A stretch of DNA of 5,714 nucleotides from Hydrogenimonas sp. (GTDB lineage Bacteria; Campylobacterota; Campylobacteria; Campylobacterales; Hydrogenimonadaceae): contig WGAW01000005.1 of the NCBI GenBank assembly GCA_015494675.1, positions 1 to 5,714 of the forward strand, written 5' to 3'. Shown piece after piece: positions 1 through 5,714 of the stretch. How positions within the stretch are numbered: position 1 is the stretch's first letter; the number at the start of each line of letters is the position of its first letter. A model generated the notes under the pieces. That model ran no database searches. It saw nothing but the letters and a program-made list of their open reading frames with translations, and had not been told where the DNA came from. The position numbers and the translations under genes were made by a program.

Positions 1-1132
1 AATAGACAGAAACGCGAAGCAGATATTCGAAAGCTGCTTTCTGTGTACGAACTGCGTGGATGTATGCCCCAACGATCTGCCGACGGATATGGTGATAGAG
101 GAGGTGCGCAAAGAGATAGCCGACAAATACGGCATCGCATGGTTCAAGAGGTTATTCTTCTTTCTTCTGAGACACCGAAAGATTATGGATATCGCCAGCA
201 AACTCGGTTATGTCTTTAAAACGTGCGCCGTAAAGAGCGACGAGAAGAGAGGGGGGCTTATACCGCGCTTCGACCTTCCCATCATAAAAAAGGACCGCCT
301 TCTGCCCTCCATGGCGAGCACCAGTGTGCTCAACTCATATAAAGAGAGTCTCGATCACGGTGGGAAAGGGCGTGTGGCGATCTTCATAGGGTGCCTTGCA
401 AACTACAACTACACCGGTATCGGCCACTCTCTCGTAAAGATACTCAAAAGGCTCGAAATAGACGTTTTTTTCGCCAAAGAGCAGAAGTGCTGTGCGGCAC
501 CTGCATACTTTACCGGAGATTTTAGAACGGTAGAGGTGCTGGCAAAGAGCAATATAGAGTATTTCGAGAGCTTCATAGACGATGTGGACGCCATAATAGT
601 CCCGGAAGCCACATGCTCGGCGATGATAAAACACGACTGGGCCCTCTTTTTCGAAAACAGGGGAATGCAGGAGTGGGCCGAGCGCGCGAAAAAGCTCAAC
701 GAAAAGATATTTATGGCTACCGAATGGCTGGCCAACAATACGGAACTTTCGTCTATGCTTGAAAGAAGCGGTGTCGTGAGCGATCTGCTGGTAACATACC
801 ACGATCCGTGCCATGCAAGGAAGGTTCAGGGAATCTACAAAGAGCCGAGGGAGCTAATAGGCCGCAGCTACAGGATGAGAGAGATGAGCGACCCCAACAG
901 GTGCTGCGGTTTCGGGGGCGTTACGATGCAGACCGAAAAGTTCCATCTCGCGGAAGCGGCCGGCAAGCCCAAAGCGGCGATGATAAACGAAACGGGGGCC
1001 GACATAGTGGCTGCGGAGTGCAGCGCATGCAGGATGCAGATAGGCAATTCGCTCTATCAGGCCGACTCCAAAGCCGTTTTCAAAAACCCCATCGAGCTGA
1101 TTGCCGATGCACTGGAGAAACAAGATGCGTAA
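1..1132 (+). CDS. (Fe-S)-binding CCG-domain oxidoreductase subunit, GlcF/LldE-like (5' end outside window)
   Basis: Likely the iron-sulfur electron-transfer subunit of a membrane-associated 2-hydroxyacid (glycolate or lactate) dehydrogenase, related to GlcF and LldE. The frame is open to the left edge; the GTG at 56 is not the real start, because codons from position 2 already encode a ferredoxin-type [4Fe-4S] motif, CFLCTNCVDVCP (visible residues 12-23). Two cysteine-rich CCG domains follow. The first has IGC near 131, CCAAP near 163 and a Cys near 205. The second has DPCH near 270, CCGFGG near 301 and CSAC near 340-343. About 376 residues are visible. A further N-terminal cluster motif is expected upstream. 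The first CCG motif reads CCA instead of the usual CCG. The gene overlaps the downstream lipoprotein gene by 8 bp. The family is firm; the substrate is inferred, because the flavin subunit is not in view. A heterodisulfide-reductase-like role is the alternative. Confidence 0.88.
   Translation, partial: IDRNAKQIFESCFLCTNCVDVCPNDLPTDMVIEEVRKEIADKYGIAWFKRLFFFLLRHRKIMDIASKLGYVFKTCAVKSDEKRGGLIPRFDLPIIKKDRLLPSMASTSVLNSYKESLDHGGKGRVAIFIGCLANYNYTGIGHSLVKILKRLEIDVFFAKEQKCCAAPAYFTGDFRTVEVLAKSNIEYFESFIDDVDAIIVPEATCSAMIKHDWALFFENRGMQEWAERAKKLNEKIFMATEWLANNTELSSMLERSGVVSDLLVTYHDPCHARKVQGIYKEPRELIGRSYRMREMSDPNRCCGFGGVTMQTEKFHLAEAAGKPKAAMINETGADIVAAECSACRMQIGNSLYQADSKAVFKNPIELIADALEKQDA
1114..1117 (+). promoter_or_regulatory. 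Shine-Dalgarno GGAG for the META lipoprotein gene
   Basis: GGAG lies inside the last codons of the upstream Fe-S gene, seven bases before the ATG at 1125. It supports that ATG over in-frame start-like codons further upstream (for example at 1101), which would place extra residues ahead of the signal peptide. Confidence 0.6.
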
Positions 1133-1556
1133 ACTGCTGTTTTCACTGATTTTCGGAACACTCTTTTTTGCCGGCTGTGCCGGAACATCAGGTCCCGTAG
1201 GGCACCCGGTGCAGTGTAGCGACAAATTCTACGGAGTCAAATGGCGGCTTGTCATGATAGACAACGACACCGTCTCTTTAAGGAAGGCCCCTTTTATACG
1301 ATTTTCCAAAGAGGGCGGAGTGGGAGGCTTTGGCGGCTGCAACAGCTTTTTCGGTGAAGCTTCGGTTACGCAGACCGCTATAAGCTTCAATAAGATCGGC
1401 TCTACAAGACGCTTCTGCAGCGGCATGAGAGGTGAAACGGAGCGCAGATTCTTCGCCGTTTTGAGAGGAGTCAAGTGGTGGCAGTTCGACGAAGATGAAG
1501 ACCTGGTGATCTTCGACGACGAGCACAGACTTGTGTTCGAAAAAAGCGGCGAGTGA
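1125..1556 (+). CDS. META-domain (HslJ/DUF306-like) lipoprotein
   Basis: Predicted 143-residue lipoprotein. Residues 1-17 form a lipoprotein signal peptide: MRK, a hydrophobic core, then FAGC with Cys18 as the lipidation site. Residues about 36-140 match a single META domain of the HslJ type. Landmarks are a Trp-containing first strand (VKWRL, near 38-42), the GGCNSFFG turn (70-77), IGSTRRFC (91-98), a downstream acidic Glu (104) and a terminal LVFEK strand. HslJ-type proteins are envelope proteins linked to stress (novobiocin resistance in E. coli), but their biochemical activity is not established, so no reaction is assigned. The start at 1125 is chosen for the signal peptide, the GGAG site and the 8-bp overlap with the upstream gene. 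Its TGA stop shares one base with the lgt ATG, suggesting translational coupling. Cysteines at 31, 72 and 98 could permit a disulfide after export. Confidence 0.85.
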   Translation: MRKLLFSLIFGTLFFAGCAGTSGPVGHPVQCSDKFYGVKWRLVMIDNDTVSLRKAPFIRFSKEGGVGGFGGCNSFFGEASVTQTAISFNKIGSTRRFCSGMRGETERRFFAVLRGVKWWQFDEDEDLVIFDDEHRLVFEKSGE

Positions 1557-2389
1557 TGGGGTACTGGAACCACATATATGACCATTTCGATCCGATCGCG
1601 TTTACTATCGGTCCGTTCAAGGTACACTGGTACGGCATTATGTATGTGCTTGCGCTCCTTACCGCGCTTTATGCCGCTAAACTCTACGTAAAAAAGGACC
1701 GCTACCCGATAGACGATAAAACACTCGAGAGCTTCTTCATATATGTCGAGATAGGCGTCATTCTTGGAGCCAGGCTCGGCTACATCCTCTTCTACGACCC
1801 GCATACGGGCTACTATCTCACACACCCGTGGCAGATATTCAATCCGTTTCACGGCGGTACGTTTACCGGTATCAGCGGTATGAGCTACCACGGGGCCGTC
1901 ATAGGTTTCGTTATAGCCACCTGGATCTTCGTAAAGCGTACAAAGACCTCTTTTTGGATGTGGATGGATCTGGTCGCTTTGAGCGTACCGGTGGGGTACG
2001 TTTTCGGGCGTATCGGAAACTTTCTGAACCAGGAGCTTGTAGGGCGAGCAACCGATGTGTCTTGGGGAATATATGTAAACGGTACGCTTCGCCACCCTTC
2101 CCAGCTATACGAAGCCTTTCTGGAAGGGGTTCTTGTTGCGATCATCCTCTTTTTCTACAGAAAGAGGCAACGCTTCGAAGGGGAGCTTATAGCGCTCTAT
2201 GCGATCCTTTACGGTACGGCACGCTTTATAGCCGAGTTTTGGCGTGAGCCCGATATTCAGCTCGGCTATATCTGCTGCGGATGGGTAACTATGGGGCAAC
2301 TCCTTTCGCTTGCCATGACGGCGGCCGGGGTTGCGGGCTACGTTTTGCTCTCAAAACGGGCTAAGGCTGTTTCGTCAAAACCTTTATGA
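1556..2389 (+). CDS. lgt: Prolipoprotein diacylglyceryl transferase
   Basis: Inner-membrane enzyme that transfers diacylglycerol from phosphatidylglycerol to the lipobox cysteine of prolipoproteins, the first step of lipoprotein maturation. The 277-residue product has the usual length and about seven hydrophobic segments. Family landmarks are H24-W-Y26-G near the N-terminus, GMSYHG (108-113) with His112 in the position of the essential E. coli histidine, and the Lgt signature [13 protein letters not shown] (151-163). [13 protein letters not shown] (179-191), [11 protein letters not shown] (223-233) and a late MGQLLS motif also fit. ATG at 1556 overlaps the preceding TGA stop (TGATG). A GTG at 1553 is in frame one codon earlier, but ATG with the one-base overlap is preferred. 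No strong Shine-Dalgarno site is visible, consistent with re-initiation by ribosomes finishing the lipoprotein gene. The last 29 bp overlap the opposing thioredoxin gene. Confidence 0.97.
   Translation: MGYWNHIYDHFDPIAFTIGPFKVHWYGIMYVLALLTALYAAKLYVKKDRYPIDDKTLESFFIYVEIGVILGARLGYILFYDPHTGYYLTHPWQIFNPFHGGTFTGISGMSYHGAVIGFVIATWIFVKRTKTSFWMWMDLVALSVPVGYVFGRIGNFLNQELVGRATDVSWGIYVNGTLRHPSQLYEAFLEGVLVAIILFFYRKRQRFEGELIALYAILYGTARFIAEFWREPDIQLGYICCGWVTMGQLLSLAMTAAGVAGYVLLSKRAKAVSSKPL
2341..2358. terminator. Perfect 7-bp hairpin at the convergent operon junction (candidate 3'-end structure)
   Basis: CGTTTTG (2341-2347) and CAAAACG (2352-2358) pair perfectly around a CTCT loop (AGAG when read on the minus strand). 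The hairpin begins two bases after the minus-strand thioredoxin stop codon (2363-2361) and lies inside the lgt coding sequence. Its position fits a 3'-end structure for the leftward operon. Neither strand shows a following run of T, so it is not a classical intrinsic terminator. It could equally be a chance palindrome in codons VLLSKR of lgt. Confidence 0.3.
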
Positions 2390-2936
2390 TATGCTCGAGG
2401 TTATCTTTGTCCATATAGCCGGGGATGATCTTTACGGCGCTCGCGTGTTTGTCGAAGATGACTGAAAAGGGTATCCCGCCCGTCCAGCCGGCACGCTGTC
2501 CGATATAGGAGACGAAGTCGTAGTTTTTATTCGACTCGTATATCGGATAGTTGAAATGGAATCGCTTTTCGAGTCTGGAGCGCTCACCGAGGGTCATCGG
2601 CTCCTGGACGTGAATCGCTACTACCTGAAACTCTTTTCCGTACCTCTTCTGGAGCGCTACGAGATGCGGTATCTCTTTCATGCACCATTTGCAGTGCTTG
2701 CCGAAAAAGTTAAGCAGAACGACTTTGCCCTTGTACTCTTCGAACTCGACTCCGTTTTTTGTCTCTTTTACATGCAGTGTCGGCGCGCCGTTCCCTTTGA
2801 GCGTGAACGTAATCGGCTCCTGTGCCATAAGGGGCTCAAACGAGAAAGCGGCCATGACTGCAAGTGGCATAAAGAGGCTTTTTAGCAATCTCTTTGCTCT
2901 TACGGGCCGGGTACGGATCATGTGTGAAATTTTCAT
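2361..2936 (-). CDS. Exported thioredoxin-like / TlpA-family disulfide oxidoreductase
   Basis: Predicted 191-residue periplasmic thiol-disulfide oxidoreductase. A basic N-terminus (about residues 1-19) leads into a hydrophobic stretch (about 20-37) ending PLMAQ, which could be cleaved after Ala38 or retained as an anchor; there is no lipobox. The thioredoxin fold follows. The [11 protein letters not shown] strand (69-79) precedes the redox motif H81-C82-K83-W84-C85. EIPHL (88-92) and a QVVAIHV strand come next, then a cis-proline loop GGIP (153-156) before SVIFD. Both catalytic cysteines are present. TlpA/ResA/CcmG relatives reduce apocytochrome c or other periplasmic thiols, but no cytochrome-maturation gene is in view, so the partner is unknown. 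The ATG at 2936 forms a 4-bp ATGA overlap with the upstream stop and has a good ribosome site. The open frame runs 912 bp further upstream, but that part reads as out-of-frame sequence of the AI-2E gene. The 3' end overlaps lgt. Confidence 0.9.
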   Translation of the reverse strand: MKISHMIRTRPVRAKRLLKSLFMPLAVMAAFSFEPLMAQEPITFTLKGNGAPTLHVKETKNGVEFEEYKGKVVLLNFFGKHCKWCMKEIPHLVALQKRYGKEFQVVAIHVQEPMTLGERSRLEKRFHFNYPIYESNKNYDFVSYIGQRAGWTGGIPFSVIFDKHASAVKIIPGYMDKDNLEHIIKVLTKQP

Positions 2937-4006
2937 TCTTCTTCCTTTAAAGTGGTTTGTAACTGGTCGTATAGTTTGAGTATAGCGATAAATAGTGTAG
3001 TGATTGCGGGTCCGATTATCATCCCCCAGAATCCGAATGTGGCGAGCCCCGCGATTATGGAGAAAAATACGAGAATCTCGTTGAGGGCGTTGGTCTCTTT
3101 GAGCAGCTTGTAGTCGATCTCTTTTATGATCATCGGCTTTATGAAGGTGTCCGCGATGATCGAGATCACTACGATCGAATAGAGTGCCACTATGATGGCG
3201 GCCGAGGCCCCCTGCGTACTCCATAGATAGAGCGATACGGGCACCCACATCAAAGCTCCGCCGATGACCGGAACGAGCGATGCGAAACCGTAGAGGATTC
3301 CAAGCAGTACGGCGTCGAGTCCGAAAAACATCACAACCGCCCCGAAGAGGGCCCCTTCGAAGATCGCCGTTACCAGTATGGAGAAAAAGACGACACCCAT
3401 CGAGTTCGAGAGCTCGTTGAAAAGGAGCTGTGTCTGCGCGGTATCGAGCGGCAGGATGCGCTTTATGAAACGGCCTATCGGTTCGCCGTAGAGGTATGCG
3501 AAAAAGTAGAATATCAAGATGAGGACCATATCTTTGAAAAAGGCCGCACTGTGGGCCGCCAGTGTTCCCAAAAGAGCTCCCGCCTCTTTGAGGTAGCCGT
3601 TTATATGCTCTTCGCTGAATATTTCGGCTATCGCACTGTGGATCGCCTGCGGGTCGAGTTGAAGCTTTTCGAGCCATTCGGCGGGCAGCGAGACAGACTG
3701 CAGGAATGTCGCGATTTTGTGAAGATGCTCCGTTATGGCATGGGTGTCGATGTTTGCGACAAGTATGGCGGCGGCGTTTATAAGATAGACAAGCGGGGCG
3801 AAAAACATAAGGCCCAGAAGCATCGTCATGATCGCGCTTGTTTTCCACCTCTGGTTGAAGCTCTTCTCTATTTTCCGGGAGATACCGAGTGTCGCGAACA
3901 TCAGGAGTACGGCTATGGCTATCGCCTGCAGAAACGGCTTGTAGACCAGGTAGACGAAGTAGCCCGAAATTATGAGTAGCAGGACTATAAAGTGTTGCGG
4001 TCTCAA
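2933..4006 (-). CDS. AI-2E family transporter (PF01594, formerly UPF0118) membrane protein
   Basis: Predicted 357-residue polytopic inner-membrane protein, the normal length for the family. Hydrophobic segments lie near residues 5-22, 24-41, 57-83, 155-173, 203-228, 232-260, 266-288 and 310-345. A more polar region at about 84-154 lies between the third and fourth. Family landmarks are the [12 protein letters not shown] motif (245-256), DTFIKPMII (286-294) and the C-terminal [20 protein letters not shown] block (314-333). Members include E. coli TqsA, linked to autoinducer-2 export, and others with Na+/H+ antiport activity. The name is therefore a family label, and the substrate is unknown. 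The start is TTG at 4006: its TTGA overlap with the ruvB stop, an AAGG site in the last ruvB codons and the immediate hydrophobic N-terminus support it. The next Met is inside the second membrane segment. It is co-transcribed with ruvB and the thioredoxin gene, probably by translational coupling. Confidence 0.93.
   Translation of the reverse strand: MRPQHFIVLLLIISGYFVYLVYKPFLQAIAIAVLLMFATLGISRKIEKSFNQRWKTSAIMTMLLGLMFFAPLVYLINAAAILVANIDTHAITEHLHKIATFLQSVSLPAEWLEKLQLDPQAIHSAIAEIFSEEHINGYLKEAGALLGTLAAHSAAFFKDMVLILIFYFFAYLYGEPIGRFIKRILPLDTAQTQLLFNELSNSMGVVFFSILVTAIFEGALFGAVVMFFGLDAVLLGILYGFASLVPVIGGALMWVPVSLYLWSTQGASAAIIVALYSIVVISIIADTFIKPMIIKEIDYKLLKETNALNEILVFFSIIAGLATFGFWGMIIGPAITTLFIAILKLYDQLQTTLKEEE
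2941..2948 (-). promoter_or_regulatory. Shine-Dalgarno AAAGGAAG for the thioredoxin-like gene
   Basis: Read on the minus strand, AAAGGAAG has its GGA core six bases before the ATG at 2936. This fixes the start of the thioredoxin-like protein despite the long open frame upstream. It lies within the last codons of the AI-2E gene. Confidence 0.65.
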
Positions 4007-5010
4007 AGAAGGGTGCCTTGCGAGTTGGGTGAGAGTCTGAAGTGTTCGTAGGTTTTGGGTGTCGCTATACGTCCGCGCGCAGTCCTCTCGATGTAGCCGT
4101 TCGCCAGGAGGTAGGGCTCTATGACATCCTCTATCGTCCCTTCGTCTTCGCTCAGGGCGGCGCCTATGGTGCTGAGTCCCAAGGGCTTACCTTTGGCCTC
4201 CACCAGAAGCCTTAGAAGCTTTATGTCGAGCTCGTCGAAACCCTCTTCGTTCACGCCGAGCTCGTCGAGTGCGAACTTCGTGCGCTCGAGGTGAATACGA
4301 CCTTCGTTCTCGACTTCTGCGAAATCGCGCACACGGCGAAGCAGCCTGAGCGCGATTCGCGGGGTACCCCTGCTGCGGCGTGCGATCTCCAGGGCCGCGT
4401 CGGCATCGCACGGCTTTTCCAGTTTCGAGGCGGCCTGCTGCACTATGGCCGCCAGCTCTTTAGAGAGGTAAAACTGCATCCTGAAGTGCATTCCGAAACG
4501 CTCCCTGAGCGGGTTGGAGATCATTCCGGCGCGCGTCGTGGCGCCGATTAGCGTGAATCTGGGGAGATCGAGCTTTATCGTCTGGGCGGCCGGGCCGCTG
4601 CCTATGATGATGTCGAGCCTGTAATCCTCCATCGCCGGGTAGAGGATCTCCTCTATCGCCGGGGAGAGGCGGTGGATCTCGTCTATGAAGAGGATATCCC
4701 CCTCTTCGAGGTTTGTCAAAATGGCGGCAAGGTCGCCGCTCTTCTCTATCATAGGGGCGGCCGTGACTTTTATGGCGCTCTCCATTTCGGAGGCTATCAG
4801 GTATGCGAGAGTTGTCTTTCCAAGGCCCGGAGGTCCGAAAAAGAGAACATGGTCGAGCGCTTCGGAGCGCTTTTTGCTAGCCTCTATGAAGACACGCAGG
4901 TTCCTCTTTATCTTCTCCTGCCCGATGTACTCGTCCCACCTGCTCGGCCTGAGACCGGCCTCGTAGCTGTTTTCGTAGTCGAACTTCTCTATCTCGACCA
5001 TTCTCTCCAT
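4003..5010 (-). CDS. ruvB: Holliday junction branch migration DNA helicase RuvB
   Basis: Cytoplasmic AAA+ motor of the RuvABC resolvasome: hexamers drive ATP-dependent branch migration of Holliday junctions held by RuvA. The 335-residue product is full length. It shows the RuvB N-terminus ([12 protein letters not shown], 20-31), Walker A GPPGLGKT (59-66) and Walker B FIDEIHRL (108-115). Sensor 1 is GATTRAG (156-162). PLRERFG (167-173) carries the probable arginine finger Arg169, and [17 protein letters not shown] (214-230) carries sensor 2. The C-terminal winged-helix domain (about 258-335) includes [15 protein letters not shown]. The ATG at 5010 has a GGAGG site nine bases upstream; an ATG at 5001 is also in frame, but [10 protein letters not shown] resembles other Campylobacterota RuvB starts. 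No ruvA or ruvC is present in the window. The stop overlaps the AI-2E start by 4 bp. Expression may be affected by the hairpin over its ribosome site. Confidence 0.98.
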   Translation of the reverse strand: MERMVEIEKFDYENSYEAGLRPSRWDEYIGQEKIKRNLRVFIEASKKRSEALDHVLFFGPPGLGKTTLAYLIASEMESAIKVTAAPMIEKSGDLAAILTNLEEGDILFIDEIHRLSPAIEEILYPAMEDYRLDIIIGSGPAAQTIKLDLPRFTLIGATTRAGMISNPLRERFGMHFRMQFYLSKELAAIVQQAASKLEKPCDADAALEIARRSRGTPRIALRLLRRVRDFAEVENEGRIHLERTKFALDELGVNEEGFDELDIKLLRLLVEAKGKPLGLSTIGAALSEDEGTIEDVIEPYLLANGYIERTARGRIATPKTYEHFRLSPNSQGTLL

Positions 5011-5103
5011 TTAATTTTGCCTCCGGCAAATACGATACGCCGGCAAAGCCGCCGCATCTACCCTGATGTTGTGTCCGCTTGTAGGTTTGCAGCTGTTTTT
5101 CAT
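5011..5103 (-). CDS. Possible 30-residue small ORF filling the panB-ruvB gap
   Basis: ATG at 5103 begins four bases after the panB stop, and the frame stays open for 30 codons to a TAA (5013-5011) that directly abuts the ruvB ATG. The peptide begins MKNSCKPTSG and ends in an arginine-rich stretch, RICRRQN. It has two cysteines, no membrane segment, and resembles nothing I recognise. The spacing is what a leader peptide or a small operon member would show. Against it, the upstream sequence (GTGAGAAG) is only a weak ribosome site, the codons near the end (CGG AGG) lie in the palindromic ruvB ribosome site, and a 93-bp frame can arise by chance. I call it only as a possibility. Confidence 0.2.
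   Translation of the reverse strand: MKNSCKPTSGHNIRVDAAALPAYRICRRQN
5016..5030 (-). promoter_or_regulatory. ruvB ribosome-binding site embedded in a small palindrome
   Basis: On the minus strand TTTGCC (5030-5025) and GGCAAA (5021-5016) are perfectly complementary around a GGA loop (5024-5022). The ruvB Shine-Dalgarno GGAGG (5024-5020), nine bases before the ATG at 5010, is made from that loop plus the first two bases of the 3' arm. Folding would partly hide the ribosome site, so this may modulate ruvB translation. The stem is short (6 bp, half GC), so any effect may be mild. Confidence 0.45.
5041..5051. repeat. Short inverted repeat in the panB-ruvB gap
   Basis: CGGC and GCCG pair around an AAA loop on the plus strand. 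The octamer CCGGCAAA occurs at 5040-5047 and again at 5023-5030, 17 bases apart, so this hairpin and the ruvB ribosome-site palindrome share a sequence unit. The remainder of the 97-bp gap (5011-5107) shows no tRNA, convincing terminator or strong promoter. Confidence 0.35.
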
Positions 5104-5107
5104 CTTC

Positions 5108-5714
5108 TCACTTATAGCAGTGCTCTTCGGCAGGGAACCTGCCCTCTCGTACATCTTCGGCAAACCTCTTCACGGCCTCTTTAACAAGGGAGGCTCCCTC
5201 CATGTAGCGTTTTACGAATTTCGGTTTGAACTCTTCGAAAAAGCCAAGCATGTCTGACCATACGAGTACCTGCCCGTCCGTCTGTGCGCCCGCACCTATG
5301 CCTATGACCGGAACGGAAGTCTCCTCTGTCACCATCGCGGCGAGTTCGGGCGTGACACCCTCTATTACCAGGGCGAACGCGCCGGCTTTCTCTATGGCCG
5401 CCGCATCTTCGAGTACGGTGCGAAAGCTCTCTTCGTCGCGTCCTTTGACTTTGTAGCCCCCTTCGGAGCGTACCGACTGCGGCAGAAGCCCTACATGGCC
5501 CATGACGGCAATGCCGTTGTCGACGAGGTGGGCGACCAGATCGGCCCTTTTGGCTCCTCCCTCTATCTTTACGGCGTCGGCTCTTGTGCGGCGAAACACC
5601 TCTACGGCGTTGGCGAGCGCCTCATCTTTCGTGTTGGTACTACCAAACGGCATGTCGCAGACTACGAAAGCTTGCGGTGCGCCGTTGCATACGGCTTCGG
5701 TGTGATAGATCATC
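5108..5714 (-). CDS. panB: 3-methyl-2-oxobutanoate hydroxymethyltransferase (ketopantoate hydroxymethyltransferase), 5' end outside window
   Basis: Cytoplasmic enzyme of pantothenate and coenzyme A synthesis. It transfers a hydroxymethyl group from 5,10-methylenetetrahydrofolate to 2-oxoisovalerate, giving ketopantoate. About 201 C-terminal residues are visible. The Met at 5713 is internal: it aligns with IAYHTAAV of E. coli PanB, so roughly 65 residues lie beyond the right edge. Numbering from that Met, the conserved elements are D20 in CDMPFGS (metal and substrate site), VKIEGG (48-53), GHVGLLPQS (72-80), GGYKVKGR (85-92), E118 in VIEGVTPEL (catalytic glutamate region), PVIGIGAGAQTDGQ (135-148), and the terminal PAEEHCYK. 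The TGA stop is followed by a 97-bp gap before ruvB on the same strand. A panB-ruvB neighbourhood is, from memory, seen in other Campylobacterota such as Helicobacter pylori. Confidence 0.97.
   Translation of the reverse strand, partial: MIYHTEAVCNGAPQAFVVCDMPFGSTNTKDEALANAVEVFRRTRADAVKIEGGAKRADLVAHLVDNGIAVMGHVGLLPQSVRSEGGYKVKGRDEESFRTVLEDAAAIEKAGAFALVIEGVTPELAAMVTEETSVPVIGIGAGAQTDGQVLVWSDMLGFFEEFKPKFVKRYMEGASLVKEAVKRFAEDVREGRFPAEEHCYK
5111..5119 (-). promoter_or_regulatory. Weak candidate extended -10 promoter element ahead of ruvB
   Basis: TGCTATAAG on the minus strand matches an extended -10 (TGnTATAAT) except for the last base. It sits in the final panB codons and would place a start near 5103, giving a leader of about 93 bases before ruvB. 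No -35 hexamer is recognisable at 16-18 bases upstream, although Campylobacterota promoters often lack one. These bases also encode conserved panB C-terminal residues, so the match may be accidental. Confidence 0.18.

Noticed and set aside
56..58. GTG as the start of the Fe-S protein.
   Set aside because: The same frame is open to the left edge and encodes three cysteines of a [4Fe-4S] motif just before this codon, so the gene starts outside the window.
335..814. Antisense open frame of 159 codons opposite the Fe-S subunit gene.
   Set aside because: The plus-strand frame encodes conserved CCG-domain motifs across the whole interval; the antisense product has no domain or credible ribosome site that I can see.
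1229..2095. Long antisense open frame (288 codons) opposite the META lipoprotein gene and lgt.
   Set aside because: It crosses two well-supported genes, has no recognisable domain, and its residues follow from the complementary codon pattern of the plus-strand genes.
2937..3848. Open frame of about 304 codons continuing upstream of the thioredoxin gene on the minus strand, suggesting a 495-residue fusion protein.
   Set aside because: It is the AI-2E gene read in another frame: the product is rich in Arg, His and Gly without domains, while the overlapping frame encodes a clear membrane protein, and the thioredoxin has its own ATG, ribosome site and signal peptide.
5129..5143. GGCAGG-GAA-CCTGCC inverted repeat near the panB 3' end as a terminator or attenuator.
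   Set aside because: It lies in codons for the conserved GRFPAEEH C-terminus, precedes the stop, and has no T-run after it; protein-coding constraint is the simpler explanation.
5711..5713. ATG at the right edge as the panB start.
   Set aside because: It falls at an internal position relative to PanB of known length and would remove about 65 N-terminal residues including conserved substrate-binding sequence.
1..5714. A hidden defence, mobile or otherwise novel multi-gene system.
   Set aside because: Coding genes fill the window except for the 97-bp panB-ruvB gap, and all belong to recognised families, with no repeats, integrase, transposase or compositional break visible.

Overview
This window looks like a chromosomal stretch from a Campylobacterota (Epsilonproteobacteria-type) bacterium, probably one of the free-living sulfur- or hydrogen-oxidising lineages with roughly 50% GC. 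The RuvB, PanB and Lgt proteins read most like that phylum. The panB-ruvB adjacency, tight operons with 1-8 bp gene overlaps, and heavy use of ATA and AGA/AGG codons also fit. I cannot name the genus. I see no mobile element, CRISPR array, rRNA, tRNA or sign of recent transfer.

The layout is two compact convergent operons. Rightward (+), positions 1-2389: the 3' part of a GlcF/LldE-like iron-sulfur (CCG-domain) oxidoreductase subunit, then a META-domain (HslJ-like) lipoprotein overlapping it by 8 bp, then lgt (prolipoprotein diacylglyceryl transferase) sharing one base with the lipoprotein stop. The lipoprotein is therefore encoded directly ahead of the enzyme that should lipidate it.

Leftward (-), from the right edge to 2361: the 3' part of panB (pantothenate synthesis), a 97-bp gap, ruvB (Holliday-junction branch-migration motor), an AI-2E family (PF01594) membrane protein starting at TTG within a 4-bp TTGA overlap, and an exported thioredoxin/TlpA-like protein starting within a 4-bp ATGA overlap. 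The two operons collide tail to tail: lgt and the thioredoxin gene overlap by 29 bp at their 3' ends. A perfect 7-bp hairpin lies just beyond the thioredoxin stop, inside lgt.

The only non-coding space is the 97-bp panB-ruvB gap. It is unusually structured. It holds a small palindrome whose loop and 3' arm contain the ruvB Shine-Dalgarno sequence, an 8-bp direct repeat, a second short hairpin, and a 30-codon open frame that ends exactly against the ruvB start codon. These are the best leads here, but they are modest. Otherwise the window is ordinary housekeeping and envelope sequence, and I found no convincing undescribed multi-gene system.
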